A stretch of 64,000 bases of DNA from positions 145,972 to 209,971 of the forward strand of contig NMRA01000489.1 in NCBI GenBank assembly GCA_002633005.1, in the 5' to 3' direction. The stretch comes from Phoronis australis. Lineage: Eukaryota > Phoronida > Phoronidae. The notes beneath the pieces were generated by a model, which searched no databases, was not told where the DNA came from, and saw nothing but the letters and a program-made list of their open reading frames with translations. Every line of letters starts with the position of its first letter. The first letter of the stretch is position 1. This document shows, one piece after another, positions 24,061 through 36,029 of this stretch. Made by a program: the position numbers and the translations under genes.

Positions 24061-27000
24061 ATAGACAGGGTCGGACCAGGGCTAGACCGTTAAATCTTTA
24101 CCCGGTTGTCCATACACAGAACAACAACACAAAAATAGAGCACTTTAATGAAAAAATACAGAAATAAAAACTCACACTAAAACCGAAGACTTGATGACAA
24201 CCATTATAGGACTCACTGCATTGAGATAAGTGAGTCGGACATAATGAGAACAAGCCTAGTAGGCCCTATCACTCACTCAGGCTCAGTCGGGCCCGGGGGT
24301 CCCTACAAAGATCGAAAATCACTATATATAGAGTACCCATGCGAGTTCTACAAAATCTGGAGTAACCCAAAAAAACGCTCCAAAACATTGTGTAGACGTA
24401 GGCTACTAAGGTTATTGAAGGTTGACGACTCAAAAGTTTTACCCGCAAGTGGGCAGTTCCCGCCATTGAGTACGCGCAAAGCCGCGGGGACTAGTGACGT
24501 CAGCTCTGAGTACGTGCACTTCCAGTGCACTGGACGGCCGCTAGGCTGGCTAATATCATAGGCGGATTTAGGGGGTTTAGGGGGGGGGGCAGGGGGCCCG
24601 GCCCCTCCCCCATTGGCTGCCGGCAAAAAAATAAAACAGCAAGAAAGTAGGGAAATGGTGAGTTTATTAATTAACCCCGGTAAATAACATTATACGGATG
24701 AAACAAGATTTAAATGTGTGCAGTTTTAGTGTGTTTGGGGGGNCGGTAATCAACATTATAAGACTGAAACAAGATTTTTAAGTGTGTGCAGTTTTAGTGT
24801 GTTTTGGGGAGGATCAGATCCAATTTCAAATGTCAAATTCGGAACAGACGTAACGAAACTATGGCTAAGTAGGCCCGCGATATCCCAGGCGACCGGCAGT
24901 GACGCTGCGCACTACGACTTCGTTTCCGTCGTCTGCTTCATTGTGCAATGAAAAAAATTACTTCATTTTTTTAAAGAAAATGGAATCTGAGTGACGATGA
25001 AAAAACAGAAGCTGCCGGTAAGATGTGAATTTTAATCGAAACCCTTGTGAATCATTCAGAAACTCATAATTCTCTCTTTGTCAAACTTTAACTGAAGACG
25101 ATTTCCAAAGCAATCGCGTCATTAATGCCAACACATAAAACGGATTTGGTCTTTTGGGCAATTGAAAACTATTTTAAATACAACAAATTTGTTACGAACT
25201 GATTGCACAAAATATCAAAAGTGTAATAAGCATTACAAAAAGAAGTAGGTTTCGCGCGCAAACGCTAAGCAAGTAGGTCTCTTATTACTAAGTTACGAGA
25301 GAAATCGTGGTGGTGCTGTGATAAAGCACGCGCTCTCTGTCCGCCAGGTGGTGATAACTGCAGTCTTTTTCATGTTTGACACGTTATCTGTGTCTTTTTT
25401 TCTTGGATAATACTTCAGGAATCAAGGAAAATGCTTGATTTTTAAAAAAAATTGCCCGTGTAGTCGAAAATTAGAGAAATTTAATTGTAAAGCATGAGCT
25501 TTTTCAGAACCAGTGATAACAATGCCCTGGATTTTAAATTAAAGAATACATTATTTATAATTAGTGAATGCAAAACTATGGTACCCCAAAATGTAAAATT
25601 CATACCCTCTAACATAGCGAGTAATGTCCTTAGGTCTACTAAAACTGATGCTTCCCTTTGTTGAAGTACGGGTACCAAAGTTAATCATTCTGACTGCCTA
25701 TCCCATTTTTCTGCAAGCGCATGGCATGCGCATTTTCGTATAGTTACGGAAATCGACTGATTCGTAGTCGATCTTTTCCACAATCAGTAAAATCTATATA
25801 TCATATCGGTGATGTCTCAAGGAATTCAGTTGCAGAGGGAGAATCTCTATCATCCGATCTCCAAGGTGACAAGATCAATTTTCGCCAACGTGAAACTTGA
25901 ATAACACTAAATTGGCATTTCTGATGCATTTTGACGTAGGTGAAAATCCGGCGGTCTGCTCTATATAACTCCTCTCCCCGTCAGTGGAGGGTGGTGCAGT
26001 CCCACCTAAACGACTCCAGTTTATTCGATTTTGGCCCGAGATCGATTGACAGCAGTTTTACACCCCGGCCGTCCATCCCCAATCGACATCCACCTGTATG
26101 CACCCATACACCAGTTATATATACCGGCAACAGCAGTTTTAGTTTTAGAATTCCGCCCCGCGGCACACCTCCCCGGTTTGGTCACTAGTTCAACAAGGCC
26201 ATGGGGAAGTATTTCGGAAATTGCAGGGCACAGACTGATTCAACATCGCCCGGGCCCAAATTAAACTAGTCAATTTCTTCCTTATCGCCTCCACTTCAAC
26301 CCATCCCCCTTATCACCAGTTGGCCGTACGTGGCACTGCATGATCACGGCGCATCACTTTTTAGACCTGAGGACGTTGCCCGGCAGGATTTTGACTTTTT
26401 TCGATATTTTTTTGGATTTCACAATTTAATTGTTTTACCAAAACACTCAGTGTATAGGGGTTTAAATTACTAACATAAGAAACGTCTACCGCGTGCTGTG
26501 AAATACAGAGAAATACAAAGAGAAACAACTCCACTATACGGCCATCTCGGAATGAGCGGGTGGAACTCAAAAGAGTATGTCGGAAACATGAAGTCATACC
26601 ATGACTGACTTCCAACTAGAATAAAATGAGTTATATAGGATCAAGTTTCGCTGAATACTATAAAGATATTAATTATATGAAAAATCATATTTTCGAATGA
26701 TTTTTTACTTTTAATGCCAGTCTACCTTTAAGTGGGTCGCGTAATCATGAGTTTTAAAGAAAATTGTCAAAAAGACTTTGGCTGCACGGTACATTCAACA
26801 AAACAACTCCATGTACGTGATAACCGGGAAAATGTCGCTTGATACTGAGCTAAGAAATCTCAAATACGCTGTTGCAGTTTTCTAAATTGTTATATTGTTC
26901 TTGTGTTATATAATTTTGATACAGCTTTACAATAATTAAAAAATGTTTTCTGAACCAGTTTGCTTTGGAAAGTCAGTAGGCCCTACAAAAGTGAGCTAGG

Positions 27001-27390
27001 CTGGACTTTTACCAAGCGTTGTATACATGAATACAAGAACATAATTCTTTCGATTTGCGGTCCGTAACTGTATCACTTCTTGTATTGTCCTTGAGATGAA
27101 ATAAAGAGTTAAAAACACGAGCACATTTTCAAGTGAGCGCAGCTAGATAAAAAACACATTGAATTTTTAAAGATTCTCTGACAGTGATTCATGCAGGGGC
27201 CATCCCAACAAAAAATCTGACCAGGGCCCTCGAAGGGTAAATACAGTACTGTTATGTAGTTGACAAATGTTCTCGGAAAGTTTCTCTCCTTTTTTCTCGA
27301 CTGTCAGCACAGCATAGATCCGAGTCGTCTAGTCAGGCAGGAACTTGGCAATGAGGACTCCTGTCAGCAGCTCAACAAGCGTTCCGAACT
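24061..27390. other. Spacer between the two head-to-head GSTK copies
   Basis: Contains a terminus of the GGCGGATTTAGGGGG type at about 24560, a tandem duplication around a single N (about 24680-24830), and a C-rich stretch near 25940-26270 with no recognised coding content. Both GSTK promoters should lie at its ends. I see no clear TATA box or other promoter element. Confidence 0.45.
24675..24828. repeat. About 75-base tandem duplication with an N at the junction
   Basis: Two copies contain GAAACAAGATTT and GTGTGCAGTTTTAGTGTGTT. The N at 24743 lies between them, which may mark a contig join. Confidence 0.8.
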
Positions 27391-27425
27391 CCCTCAAGAG
27401 GCGCTGCGTACGACAGATGTCAAAC

Positions 27426-30400
27426 ATGGCTGCTCCCTTGAAGACGGTGACTCTGGAACTGTTTTATGATGTAGTTTCCCCATATTCATGGGTTGCTTTT
27501 GAAGTAAGTAGGTGTGAGGTATTTTTGAGGTTTTGGTTCGAGGCAATTATTTCTGTTTCCATGAAAAGCTGCCTAATTTCACTTGTAGACATGAACACTC
27601 AATTATCAGTCGGGAGATGTCGAGTTGAGTCCACACCGCCGCACACGGCGCACGGTAAGCCACGTCGTTACTCGTTAGCTGTACGCCTGTAGTGAAAAAA
27701 ATCACTTTGTTCCAAGTTTCGAACCCGGGATTTCTCGCTAAAAAGTCAAATGTCCTAACCAGTCGTCCCAAGAGCAATTACAACTAGGCAAGTGTTAAGA
27801 GAGACCTTTATATTACCGACAGTAAATCACTGCAGATTCACCATACTGCCATAATGCCAGTATGGCAGTATTACTGGCATACTGACTTTCCCATCGTCGA
27901 ATGACTAGGGGACACGCGGCCTGGTGCTCAACATCAGACTGGCCTCCTCTACATCCTATTCCTACTCAGTCTCAGGAGGTTGTATACTCCCTCTCTACCG
28001 TTGTGAGTAAGCACCATTGTTGGGCACCAGTATAGTGAGGAATCACGGTGTTCCAACTCCTAAATCTGGTATTCCTGGCTTTAAAGCCATGTAGGTGTCT
28101 TAATCCATTGACCAAAGGCATTTGTCCATTGGTGAACGAATAAGAGAGCCTTCATGTCACTATAATCACTTAGCTAGGGCTCGACGTTAATGACTGTCGG
28201 ATTGAGTGGCACAACAAAGAATTTGTACTAGTTTACATTTTTGTTCTGTAATTTCAGATTCTGACTCGTTATCGCAACAAGTGGAACCTTGATCTTCAGT
28301 TCAGACCATTTTTCTTGGGTGGTATTATGGAAGGGGCAAGTAAGATGTTGATTTTATCACAGGGAAAGTTTGAGACAATTATAGAACTTAGATTGCTTTG
28401 TGCAAACTATTTGCTGTTAAGATATGAGCACAACCCTAGAAATCACTTTATACCCAGGTTCTCATTCATTCTCTTGCATAGATTCGCCAGTAAGATGGAG
28501 CACAGAGGAGTAGAAGGCACCTTTGTGCAATGCTTGATTGTCTGCCAATAAACCCAGGATTCAAACCCAGGTCTTCCAAAGAGGAGTCCTTAGCTCAAAC
28601 AACTGAGCTACGAGTCTAGTGAATATGTAACCTATTAAGGTGGTGTTATTAATGAAATTAATCATAGATTGCCCGAAGATTAATTGTTTTGATATTTGAA
28701 CTGATTTTGTTAGCCCGAGGATGCTACGACGTGACTCAAAACAAACTTTAACTGTGCATCACTGGCTGACACAAAAACACAATCAACGTTTTGGTTAAAT
28801 ATACGTAGTGTGTGGATGAAACAAGCATGTAAAGAAGAGTGTTAGAATGAAAATAAGGAACTGAGAACCCACTGACAGCATTCAGATACACTATCAAACA
28901 AATGAATGTAGGTCTACGGTCAATCACCACCCACTATACCAACTTCATTGGAGTCTTTATACAAGGAATTAAGAGGTCATGTGAGAAATTTCCTGCATGT
29001 TTTAGAATTTCATGATTGTGAAGTTCATTGATAACAATAGAAATGTTTATAATATAAAAAAAAATAATTGCAGGCGGTCTGATACACGTTGTACCAGATG
29101 TGCGCAGGCCTCGCATGTGGACTCATTGCACTGTTCACCTGGAAATATTTTTATGCTTTATTAATATATGGTTAAAAAATAATAAATAAATAAATGTTAG
29201 CAAGAATCAATTAAACAATAAACTGAACATTTTGTGACATCAAATTGACATAGTTGATCATGTAAGTAGTAGTTTAAAGTGTGCAAGACTCAGTTATTAT
29301 TATTACACTTCCAAACTGCGGTTGTTCGCAAGACATCAGAATCTACCAATAGTTACAACTACCTGGGAAGTTGTTCATGATTGTTTGTGTGAAATTTTCC
29401 TGTACTTGTGATCTTACGTATGAATGTTCTGACAATTTAGGTAACAAGCCACCTGGTCTAGTACCCAACAAGTTCAAGTACATGGTCCAAGACTTGGAAA
29501 GGCTGTCCAACTACTGTAACATTCCCATACGCCAGCCTGAGGTATGTTTGTCAGACAGTAAAGGCTACCCAGGGGCCTAAAGACTCGCTTACTGTTTTCA
29601 TCTGGCTAAATGTCCAAGACATATAAATTGAAAATCTCTAAAATGATATAGTTTATGTTAAGCTGAACCTTGGAAATTTGGAGTAAGCGTAACACTAGAA
29701 ATGCCGAATTTAGGGAGGTAAAATTTACTATTAATTTATTTTGTTAAAACATTTCACAAAAAATAAAATTTTCTTTTCTGCCATATTGCGTTCTAAACTA
29801 AACATTTCCTGCTCTTGTTTTTTAGGATGTTGTCGAGGTGATGTTTGTAAAAGGTACGCTGGTCCCAATGAGGTTCATAACTGCTGTTGACATGGAAACG
29901 CCCAAATATACGGAGGAGTTGTCACGACAATTGTGGCTCAGAATATGGAGTAGAGTGAGTGAATATGGAGTAGAGTGAGTGAATATGGAGTAGAGTGAGT
30001 GAATATGGAGTAGAGTGAGTGAATTTGGAGTAGAGTGAGTGAATTTGATTATAACTTGTCGTTTTTTAATGGAAAATAGTTTATTTTTGTGTGTGACATT
30101 AAAAATTAAGTTTCATTTTGATATTGGATAATCATCGAATGTAATTTATGATTCAGTAATAAACACTAAAAAAGTAGGCCAACACAGTAATACTTGTGTG
30201 AGGCATGAGCGAATCCAAACTTATTTCTCATGGTAGATGAGGTGAATATGACTGGGGGTCTAAATGTGAATCAAGAGCTCGAGTAAGGGGTTACCGCAAA
30301 TTGGAGGGAGTAAAACATGTTTTTGTTATCCCAAATATTCTTGTTTGCAAAATCAACGCTTCATCAATGGAGGCTGAAATCAGGCGTGGCTATCGTCATC

Positions 30401-33400
30401 ATTAATCACCACCCGTACCTTACCCCCATTCAACATGCTGCAGCCTTGATTTAGCTTTCGTGGAGTCTTCGTCTCACTTTGGACATGCCTGTTTGCATAA
30501 ATTACGTGGTACGGAAACTAGCTTTCAACATAGTTAGGAGGCGATAATATCTGCCTGTGTTCACTGCATATATTGTTGCACACAACACTTACTGCCATTT
30601 GGGTGACAATGTGTGTCGATGTGGACGACATGTATTGAGGCACTCGGTGTATATTGTCTCCCAGACGACATTATGTGTCAAGTGTGACAATATGTTTCAC
30701 AATCCTTTCTGTGCCAATATTATTGACAGAGGACAAGTACAAATTTCTCACTAATTGCAATACATATATTGAACTTCGAAAAGAGCATATTGACACGTCT
30801 TGTATTGTTGTAAGTACCCTTTCATATTTAAATTCGTTCCACTGATATTATCAGAGCATATGGTACATCTTGTTAACCTCAACTACTTTGAATGTTTTGC
30901 CTTTCAGCTTTAGTAAAAACTTGTTCCGCACTTAAATATCGAAAATGTGTTTTTTGTTTAATGGGCCACAAGCCTTTGTTACAAAAATAGTGTCTATTTG
31001 GTGTATCTGGAGTCGATCGTAATTCTGGTGCGACGGGACGTTCGTATCTTTACACTTATTGTCTTTGTTGCGTCTCAGTGCGCCTTTGTTACGTGGGCAT
31101 GCGGGCGCGACTGTAGGTGTCGGGAACTTTGCTAGCGACAGGCTTAGGAGAAGGGTGTTTCCTTCCTTTTCCTTCATGAAAATTGATCGTTATCGTGTAA
31201 CTGAACTGAAACGTATGCCTGATGAGATGAAATACACATTTTTGATGTTCAGTGGAGACTTGCTCTGTTACACTGGGTTTTAGTAGAATCTGTCATTCAT
31301 TGTGACCATACTGTGATGTCTGTTAAATGCTTCTGTAGTCTTGAAGCAGTTCCAGACCCTTGAATCTATGCACACAGTATAAACAGTGGTCTGAAATTGT
31401 ACTGTGTTTGGTCAAAGGAAGATAAAGACTAAAATAAACTCATCATATCATGTGTTGTTTTTTGCAAAATGTTCATTTATTATAGTAGACAATAGGTGGA
31501 GCTAATGACATGCATTCAGGTGATTGGTTTATTGATGTTGTCTTTTACTTTTGGTAGAACGAAGACATCACAGAACCACAGAGCCTCCTGGAGGTAAGAA
31601 AGGTGTTGATGACGTTCTGGTTTTAGTCAAGAATTTGTCTTTTTACTCACAGATTTGCTTCTCAGTTTCTTGCGATTTCAGAAACTATAGATTTTCTAAA
31701 AGTTCTTACACTGACATGCCAAATTTAACAGTTGTTGTGAACAGAGCAGTTGCGGTTGACATTGCGTCACAACATGAAATGAGCTACTGATGGACACCCA
31801 TAGACAGTGTCGGAATTCAATTTTGGAACTTTTTATTTCTTTTATTTATTGTTAATCAACAACTGACAACCGTGTCTCAATTATGATGACTGCAAAACAA
31901 TTCATACAGTATGTCCTTAGTATGAGTTTCAATTCAATTGTTTCGTGCAATAGGCTCGACAATACGGCCCACGCATGTTTGATGCATTTCATGATTTTGC
32001 CAATTTAGGAGTACAACATTGATGACAAGTGAAATTATACTGTGTTCAAATTCTGTACCATAGCTGTGTTTCGATAAAATGTGCTCATACATAACAGTCT
32101 TTGGAAAATTAAAAAAGATCAATCTTGACAATTCAGGGGATTTCATCTACTGTGCTGGTGTCGTTTTTCAAATGCATTGTTGGCTCATAAACATCTGGCT
32201 TCATCACATTAACTTAGGAATATGTAACCTGATTTTTTTTAATATTTGCATTGTAGGTGAGACATAGTATCAGAATTTTCAAATGACGCGAGTGTGCGTT
32301 GAGAATCCTTCATACAAAAGAATTGCTATCTGTGTATTCCATTCAATGTATTTACAGTGTCACTTTAAATCTTTGTTTTTGTGATGGTTGCTTAGTCAAA
32401 CTTGCACCAAAAAGTATGTTACAGTGAACCTTTTTTCATTGTTGCTGCGTTCAAAATCACAAATTTTATTTTCTTTTATGTTGTTTACGTATCACCTAGT
32501 TATCTGTGATATCACCTGATGTTTATGTGCTGACAGCCTATCTGTAATGTCACCTGATTTTTCTGTGCTGACAACCTATCTGTAATTTCACCTGGTGTTT
32601 ATGTGCTGACAACCCATCTGTAATATCACCTGATGTGTATGTGCTGACAACTTATCTGTGATATCACCTGATGTTGATGTGCGGACAACCTATCTGTAAT
32701 ATCATCTGATGTTTTTGAGCTTACAACTTATCTGTATTTTCACCTGGTGTTGATGTACTGACAACCTATCTGTGATATCATCTGATGTTGATGTGCTGAC
32801 AACCTATCAGTGATATCACTTGATGTTGATGTGCTGACAACCATCTGTAATATCACCTGATGTTGATGTACTGACAGCCTATATTTGATATCACCTGCTG
32901 TCTATGTGCTGACAACCTATCTGTAATATCACTTGATGTTTATGTACTGACAACCTATCTGTAATATCCCCTGATGTTGATGTGCTGACAACCTATCTGT
33001 GATATCATTTGATGTTGTTGTGCTGATAACCTTCCGGCAATGTATCCGAAAAAATGACAGCAGCACTGTTGATGAAATAGCCAGAATTCTTATTGTCCGA
33101 AGTTGGTGAGATTTTACTGTATTGATAAAGTGAATGTATACACTTGCACATTAATTTGCAAAAACTCAGTGTTGGTGAATGTCTTGTACAAGTAGTGTCA
33201 CCTAGTGGTGGAGAGCCAGCGTCATTGCTGTGTTGAATTATGTTTACTGCAGGTGAATGTCTTGTACAAGTAGTGTCACCTAGTGGTGGAGAGCCAACGT
33301 CATTGCTGTGTTGAATTATCTTTACTTCAGGCAGCAAAGCGAGCTGGAATANTATGTGCTGACAACCTATCTGTAATATCACCTGATGTTTATGTACTGA

Positions 33401-35158
33401 CAACCTATCTGTAATATCCCCTGATGTTGATGTGCTGACAACCTATCTGTGATATCACTTGATGTTGTTGTGCTGATAACCTTCCGGCAATGTATCCGAA
33501 AAAATGACAGCAGCACTGTTGATGAAATACCCAGAATGCTTATTGTCCGAAGTTGGTGAGATTTTACTGTATTGGTAAAGTGAATGTATACACTTGCACA
33601 TTAATTTGCAAAAACTCAGTGTTTGTGAATGTCTTGTACAGGTAGTGTCACCTAGTGGTGGAGAGCCAGCGTCATTGCTGTGTTGAATTATGTTTACTGC
33701 AGCTGAATGTCTGTACAAGTAGTGTCACCTAGTGGTGGAGAGCCAACATCATTGCCGTGTTGAATTATGTTTACTGCAGGTGAATGTCTTGTACAAGTAG
33801 TGTCACCTAGTGGTGGAGAGCCAACGTCATTGCTGTGTTGAATTATCTTTACTTCAGGCAGCAAAGCGAGCTGGAATACCAGAGGCACAAGCTCAAAACT
33901 ATCTAAGTCGCGTTAGTGATCAGAATGTGAAGGACAGGTTAAAGGCGTATACTGCGAGGGCACTTGATAAAGGGGTCTGTACAAATACATGGTGTTAAGT
34001 CATGTTTTCCAATAAATTCTATGAAATGGGCAAACTATATGTTAAAGATTTACTCTCATGATTTTGGTTTTTTGACCGTTTGCCTTGCCTGCCTAAATAT
34101 AATGCTTTTGTAGACTGTCTTTCTGCATATGATGAAAAGTCATCTTGTGAAGGCTAAAAATGTGTATAAAAATCTTTATGTTTTCAAGGCTTTTGGAGCA
34201 CCAACAATTCTACTGCACAGCAATGGAGATGAAGAGTTGTTTTTTGGCTCGGATCGTTTCGATCTAGTAGCTCACATGATTGGTTAGTATATGATGTCCC
34301 TGGCAACATGCTGGCCATTTGTTGTATATTTTCAGCTCTTTCTCATCCAGTAATTCCTTTCTGTTTTGGGTGTAAAAGTAGGCAATGTGGTCTAGTGGGC
34401 AGGGATATTCCTGGAGTGCGCCTTTGCGCCATTAGCGCATAAAAAATAAAAAGGCACAAGTAGATTGCAGTAGTGCACCCCCCACCAGGAGTACATCTTT
34501 TAAACTGCAACACTTTTCCAAAAATGCAAGATTCTATTTAAGTTACTGCCAGTCGGGTAAAACATGACTCTGTTCTTATTTTGATTGCCTTTGAGGTTTC
34601 TGTTTCATATGTTACCGCTTTAATTACACTAAGTCTGCTGGGCACAACTCTTAGAAAAAAGCACACTTTTCATCATCAGGTGCGCCCAAAGGGCACAGAT
34701 TCAAACTTGGTCAGGAACATCCCTGAGTAGGTTGAGTGTGAGCGTCGTGTTCATAAGGTTTGAATCCTGCTGGACCCCGCTTGGGTAGCGCACCCTTGGG
34801 GGCTGGGAGGCCATAGCCCCCCACTTATTTCAGTGATTCCCCGCCCATGCCCCACTGCTAGACCCTTAAGGCTGGACTCTATCTCCTCAGCTCTGTCTTA
34901 ATTTGTGCATAAGTGTACATGTGTATATTGATAAATGAAAATGGTCTTAGGCATTGCGTGGGTGTGGCTTAGTGATCTTCGCATGTCTGATGCAAGTGTA
35001 TCAGACCACCTGCACTATATTTTAACAATGAGTTATCCTCTTTGAATAACAATGTCGGTTATTGCTTAGAAAGAGTCATTGACAGAAATGATTATTGTTT
35101 AGTTGTATTTGCAGGTAAGAAATATGAAGGTCCACTGCCTGTGGCGTCTAAAATCTGA
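27426..35158 (+). CDS. GSTK1: Glutathione S-transferase kappa, eight exons, complete
   Basis: Predicted 226-residue thioredoxin-fold (DsbA-like) glutathione S-transferase, the length usual for animal GSTK1. Known members act in mitochondria and peroxisomes. Exons: 27426-27503, 28258-28339, 29441-29541, 29826-29954, 31558-31593, 33858-33974, 34189-34282 and 35115-35158, all with GT-AG borders and consistent phases. Features: LELFYDVVSPYSW with the family's active-site Ser at 18, FRPFFLGGIM, NKPPGLVPNKFKYM, MRFITAVDMETP, LWLRIWSRNEDITEPQSLLE, FFGSDRFDLVAHMIGKKY and a C-terminal SKI resembling a type 1 peroxisomal signal. The start is the Met before AAPLK, chosen to match family length. In-frame Mets at 27417 and 27345 are possible. 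Unusual points: a minisatellite repeats the exon 4 donor and another repeats the exon 6 acceptor. Confidence 0.93.
27838..27890. repeat. Small nested inverted repeats in GSTK intron 1
   Basis: TACTGCCA...TGGCAGTA and CAGTATGCC-related segments could form alternative short hairpins. There is no evidence of an RNA product. Confidence 0.5.
28428..28492. repeat. Repeat fragment shared with 58196-58264 (inverse)
   Basis: GAGCACAACCCTAGAAATC and TTCTCATTCATTCTCTT recur on the opposite strand near 58200-58260 at roughly 80% identity. It is an unclassified interspersed repeat in GSTK intron 2. Confidence 0.6.
29057..29176 (-). mobile_element. SINE 3' tail, 5'-truncated copy
   Basis: Close match to 836-950 (about five differences in 113) and to the tail of the SINE at 63385-63622. 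It lies in GSTK intron 2, antisense to the gene. Confidence 0.75.
29941..30048 (+). repeat. 20-bp minisatellite spanning the exon 4 splice donor
   Basis: Five tandem units of GAATATGGAGTAGAGTGAGT (the fifth has GAATTT). The first unit contains the last codons of exon 4 (IWSR) and the donor AGA|GTGAGT at 29954/29955. Each later unit repeats the same donor 20 bases on. Confidence 0.95.
32490..33030. repeat. 38-39-bp minisatellite in GSTK intron 5, about 14 units
   Basis: Units resemble TATCTGTAATATCACCTGAT followed by GTTGATGTGCTGACAACC. Units differ by one to four bases. A further set of about three and a half units is present at 33353-33490, after the N. Confidence 0.95.
33175..33857. repeat. 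About 76-bp minisatellite with repeated acceptor-like ends, five or more units in two blocks
   Basis: Units contain TGTCTTGTACAAGTAGTGTC, then ACCTAGTGGTGGAGAGCC, and end TTTACTGCAG or TTTACTTCAG. Blocks lie at 33175-33330 and 33625-33857, on either side of a single N. The last unit supplies the true exon 6 acceptor. Each unit also carries an inverse CCACTAGGTGACAC. Confidence 0.88.
33331..33351 (+). other. Partial duplicate of GSTK exon 6, cut at an N
   Basis: GCAGCAAAGCGAGCTGGAAT repeats the first 20 bases of exon 6 (true copy at 33858) before an N at 33352. Sequence after the N jumps back about 450 bases into the minisatellite. This looks like two overlapping contigs or haplotypes joined end to end. 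Confidence 0.75.
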
Positions 35159-36007
35159 CCTTCAATAGCTGCCAAAGAGAAGACAACATCTGAGCTGACA
35201 CTTAGTGGAGACAGCTCAGCTGAGATTCTGAGAGGTGACAAGATGCAATAATTGGTAAAATCATGTGATGTGAAGCTTCAGAGCTTTATCTATTGTGACT
35301 GGTTCACATGTTGATTTACAATTCACAAGTCGGAATGCAAAGTGTGCTGTGTGATACATGCTCTGTTTAATGATTATCATTCTACTTTGATTTGGGCATG
35401 AGGCAACAATTATTCATTCAAGCAAGTGTGGTACATTGACAATTTAGTCTTAACAAGATTATCAAAGGTCCGAAACATCTTACATCAGTGGTTTTCCCCA
35501 CTGAGCCTGTTTTGTGCCCAGAATGGTATTTCTGATGTTATTGATTTAGTGCTGAACCTTTGTCCAATGGCAGTGCTTGGTGATATCGTTGATTAACTAG
35601 TATTAAGTAATGTCCATCTGAATTTTAGACAGGCTTCATCCATGACTGATTGCAGGTTGAAATTCGATTCCCATTCATCAGACTCTGTGTCAGGGGCTTC
35701 TATATGGCTTGTATGCACCTTGTTGTGAGAGTAGTTAAAGAAGCCCTTAAGTGTTCTGTATCCATGGTAATGACTGGGTTTTGGTGAACCAAAAATTTAT
35801 TGCGGTAATACTACCCGAAACTCAAAAACGTCAGTGAAGGGCAGTTTGCCACTAATGTTCTCCCCTAGTTAATAAATCTTGTCTTTATTTTGGTTTTGAT
35901 ACTCTATACATTATAGATCACTTGTTTATGAATTCAGATCGGTCATTTTGTTCAATAAACAACATAGTTAATGCCATTTGAAAGGCGAGTACATTTTAAT
36001 TTGTTAT

Positions 36008-36028
36008 TATATATATATATATATATAT
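36008..36028. repeat. (AT)n microsatellite
   Basis: About ten AT units just past the end of the right duplication arm. Confidence 0.85.
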
Positions 36029-36029
36029 C

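Larger units (their letters stand above)
27390..35960 (+). repeat. Inverted duplication, right arm (pairs with about 17580-24060)
   Basis: Carries the complete GSTK copy and the same downstream flank as the left arm. It is longer because it keeps exons 3 and 4 and has expanded intronic minisatellites. Confidence 0.85.

Noticed and set aside
30557-31283. Several short frames within GSTK intron 4, considered as extra exons
   Set aside because: They are not present in the other GSTK copy, have no similarity to the family and would disturb the 226-residue product.
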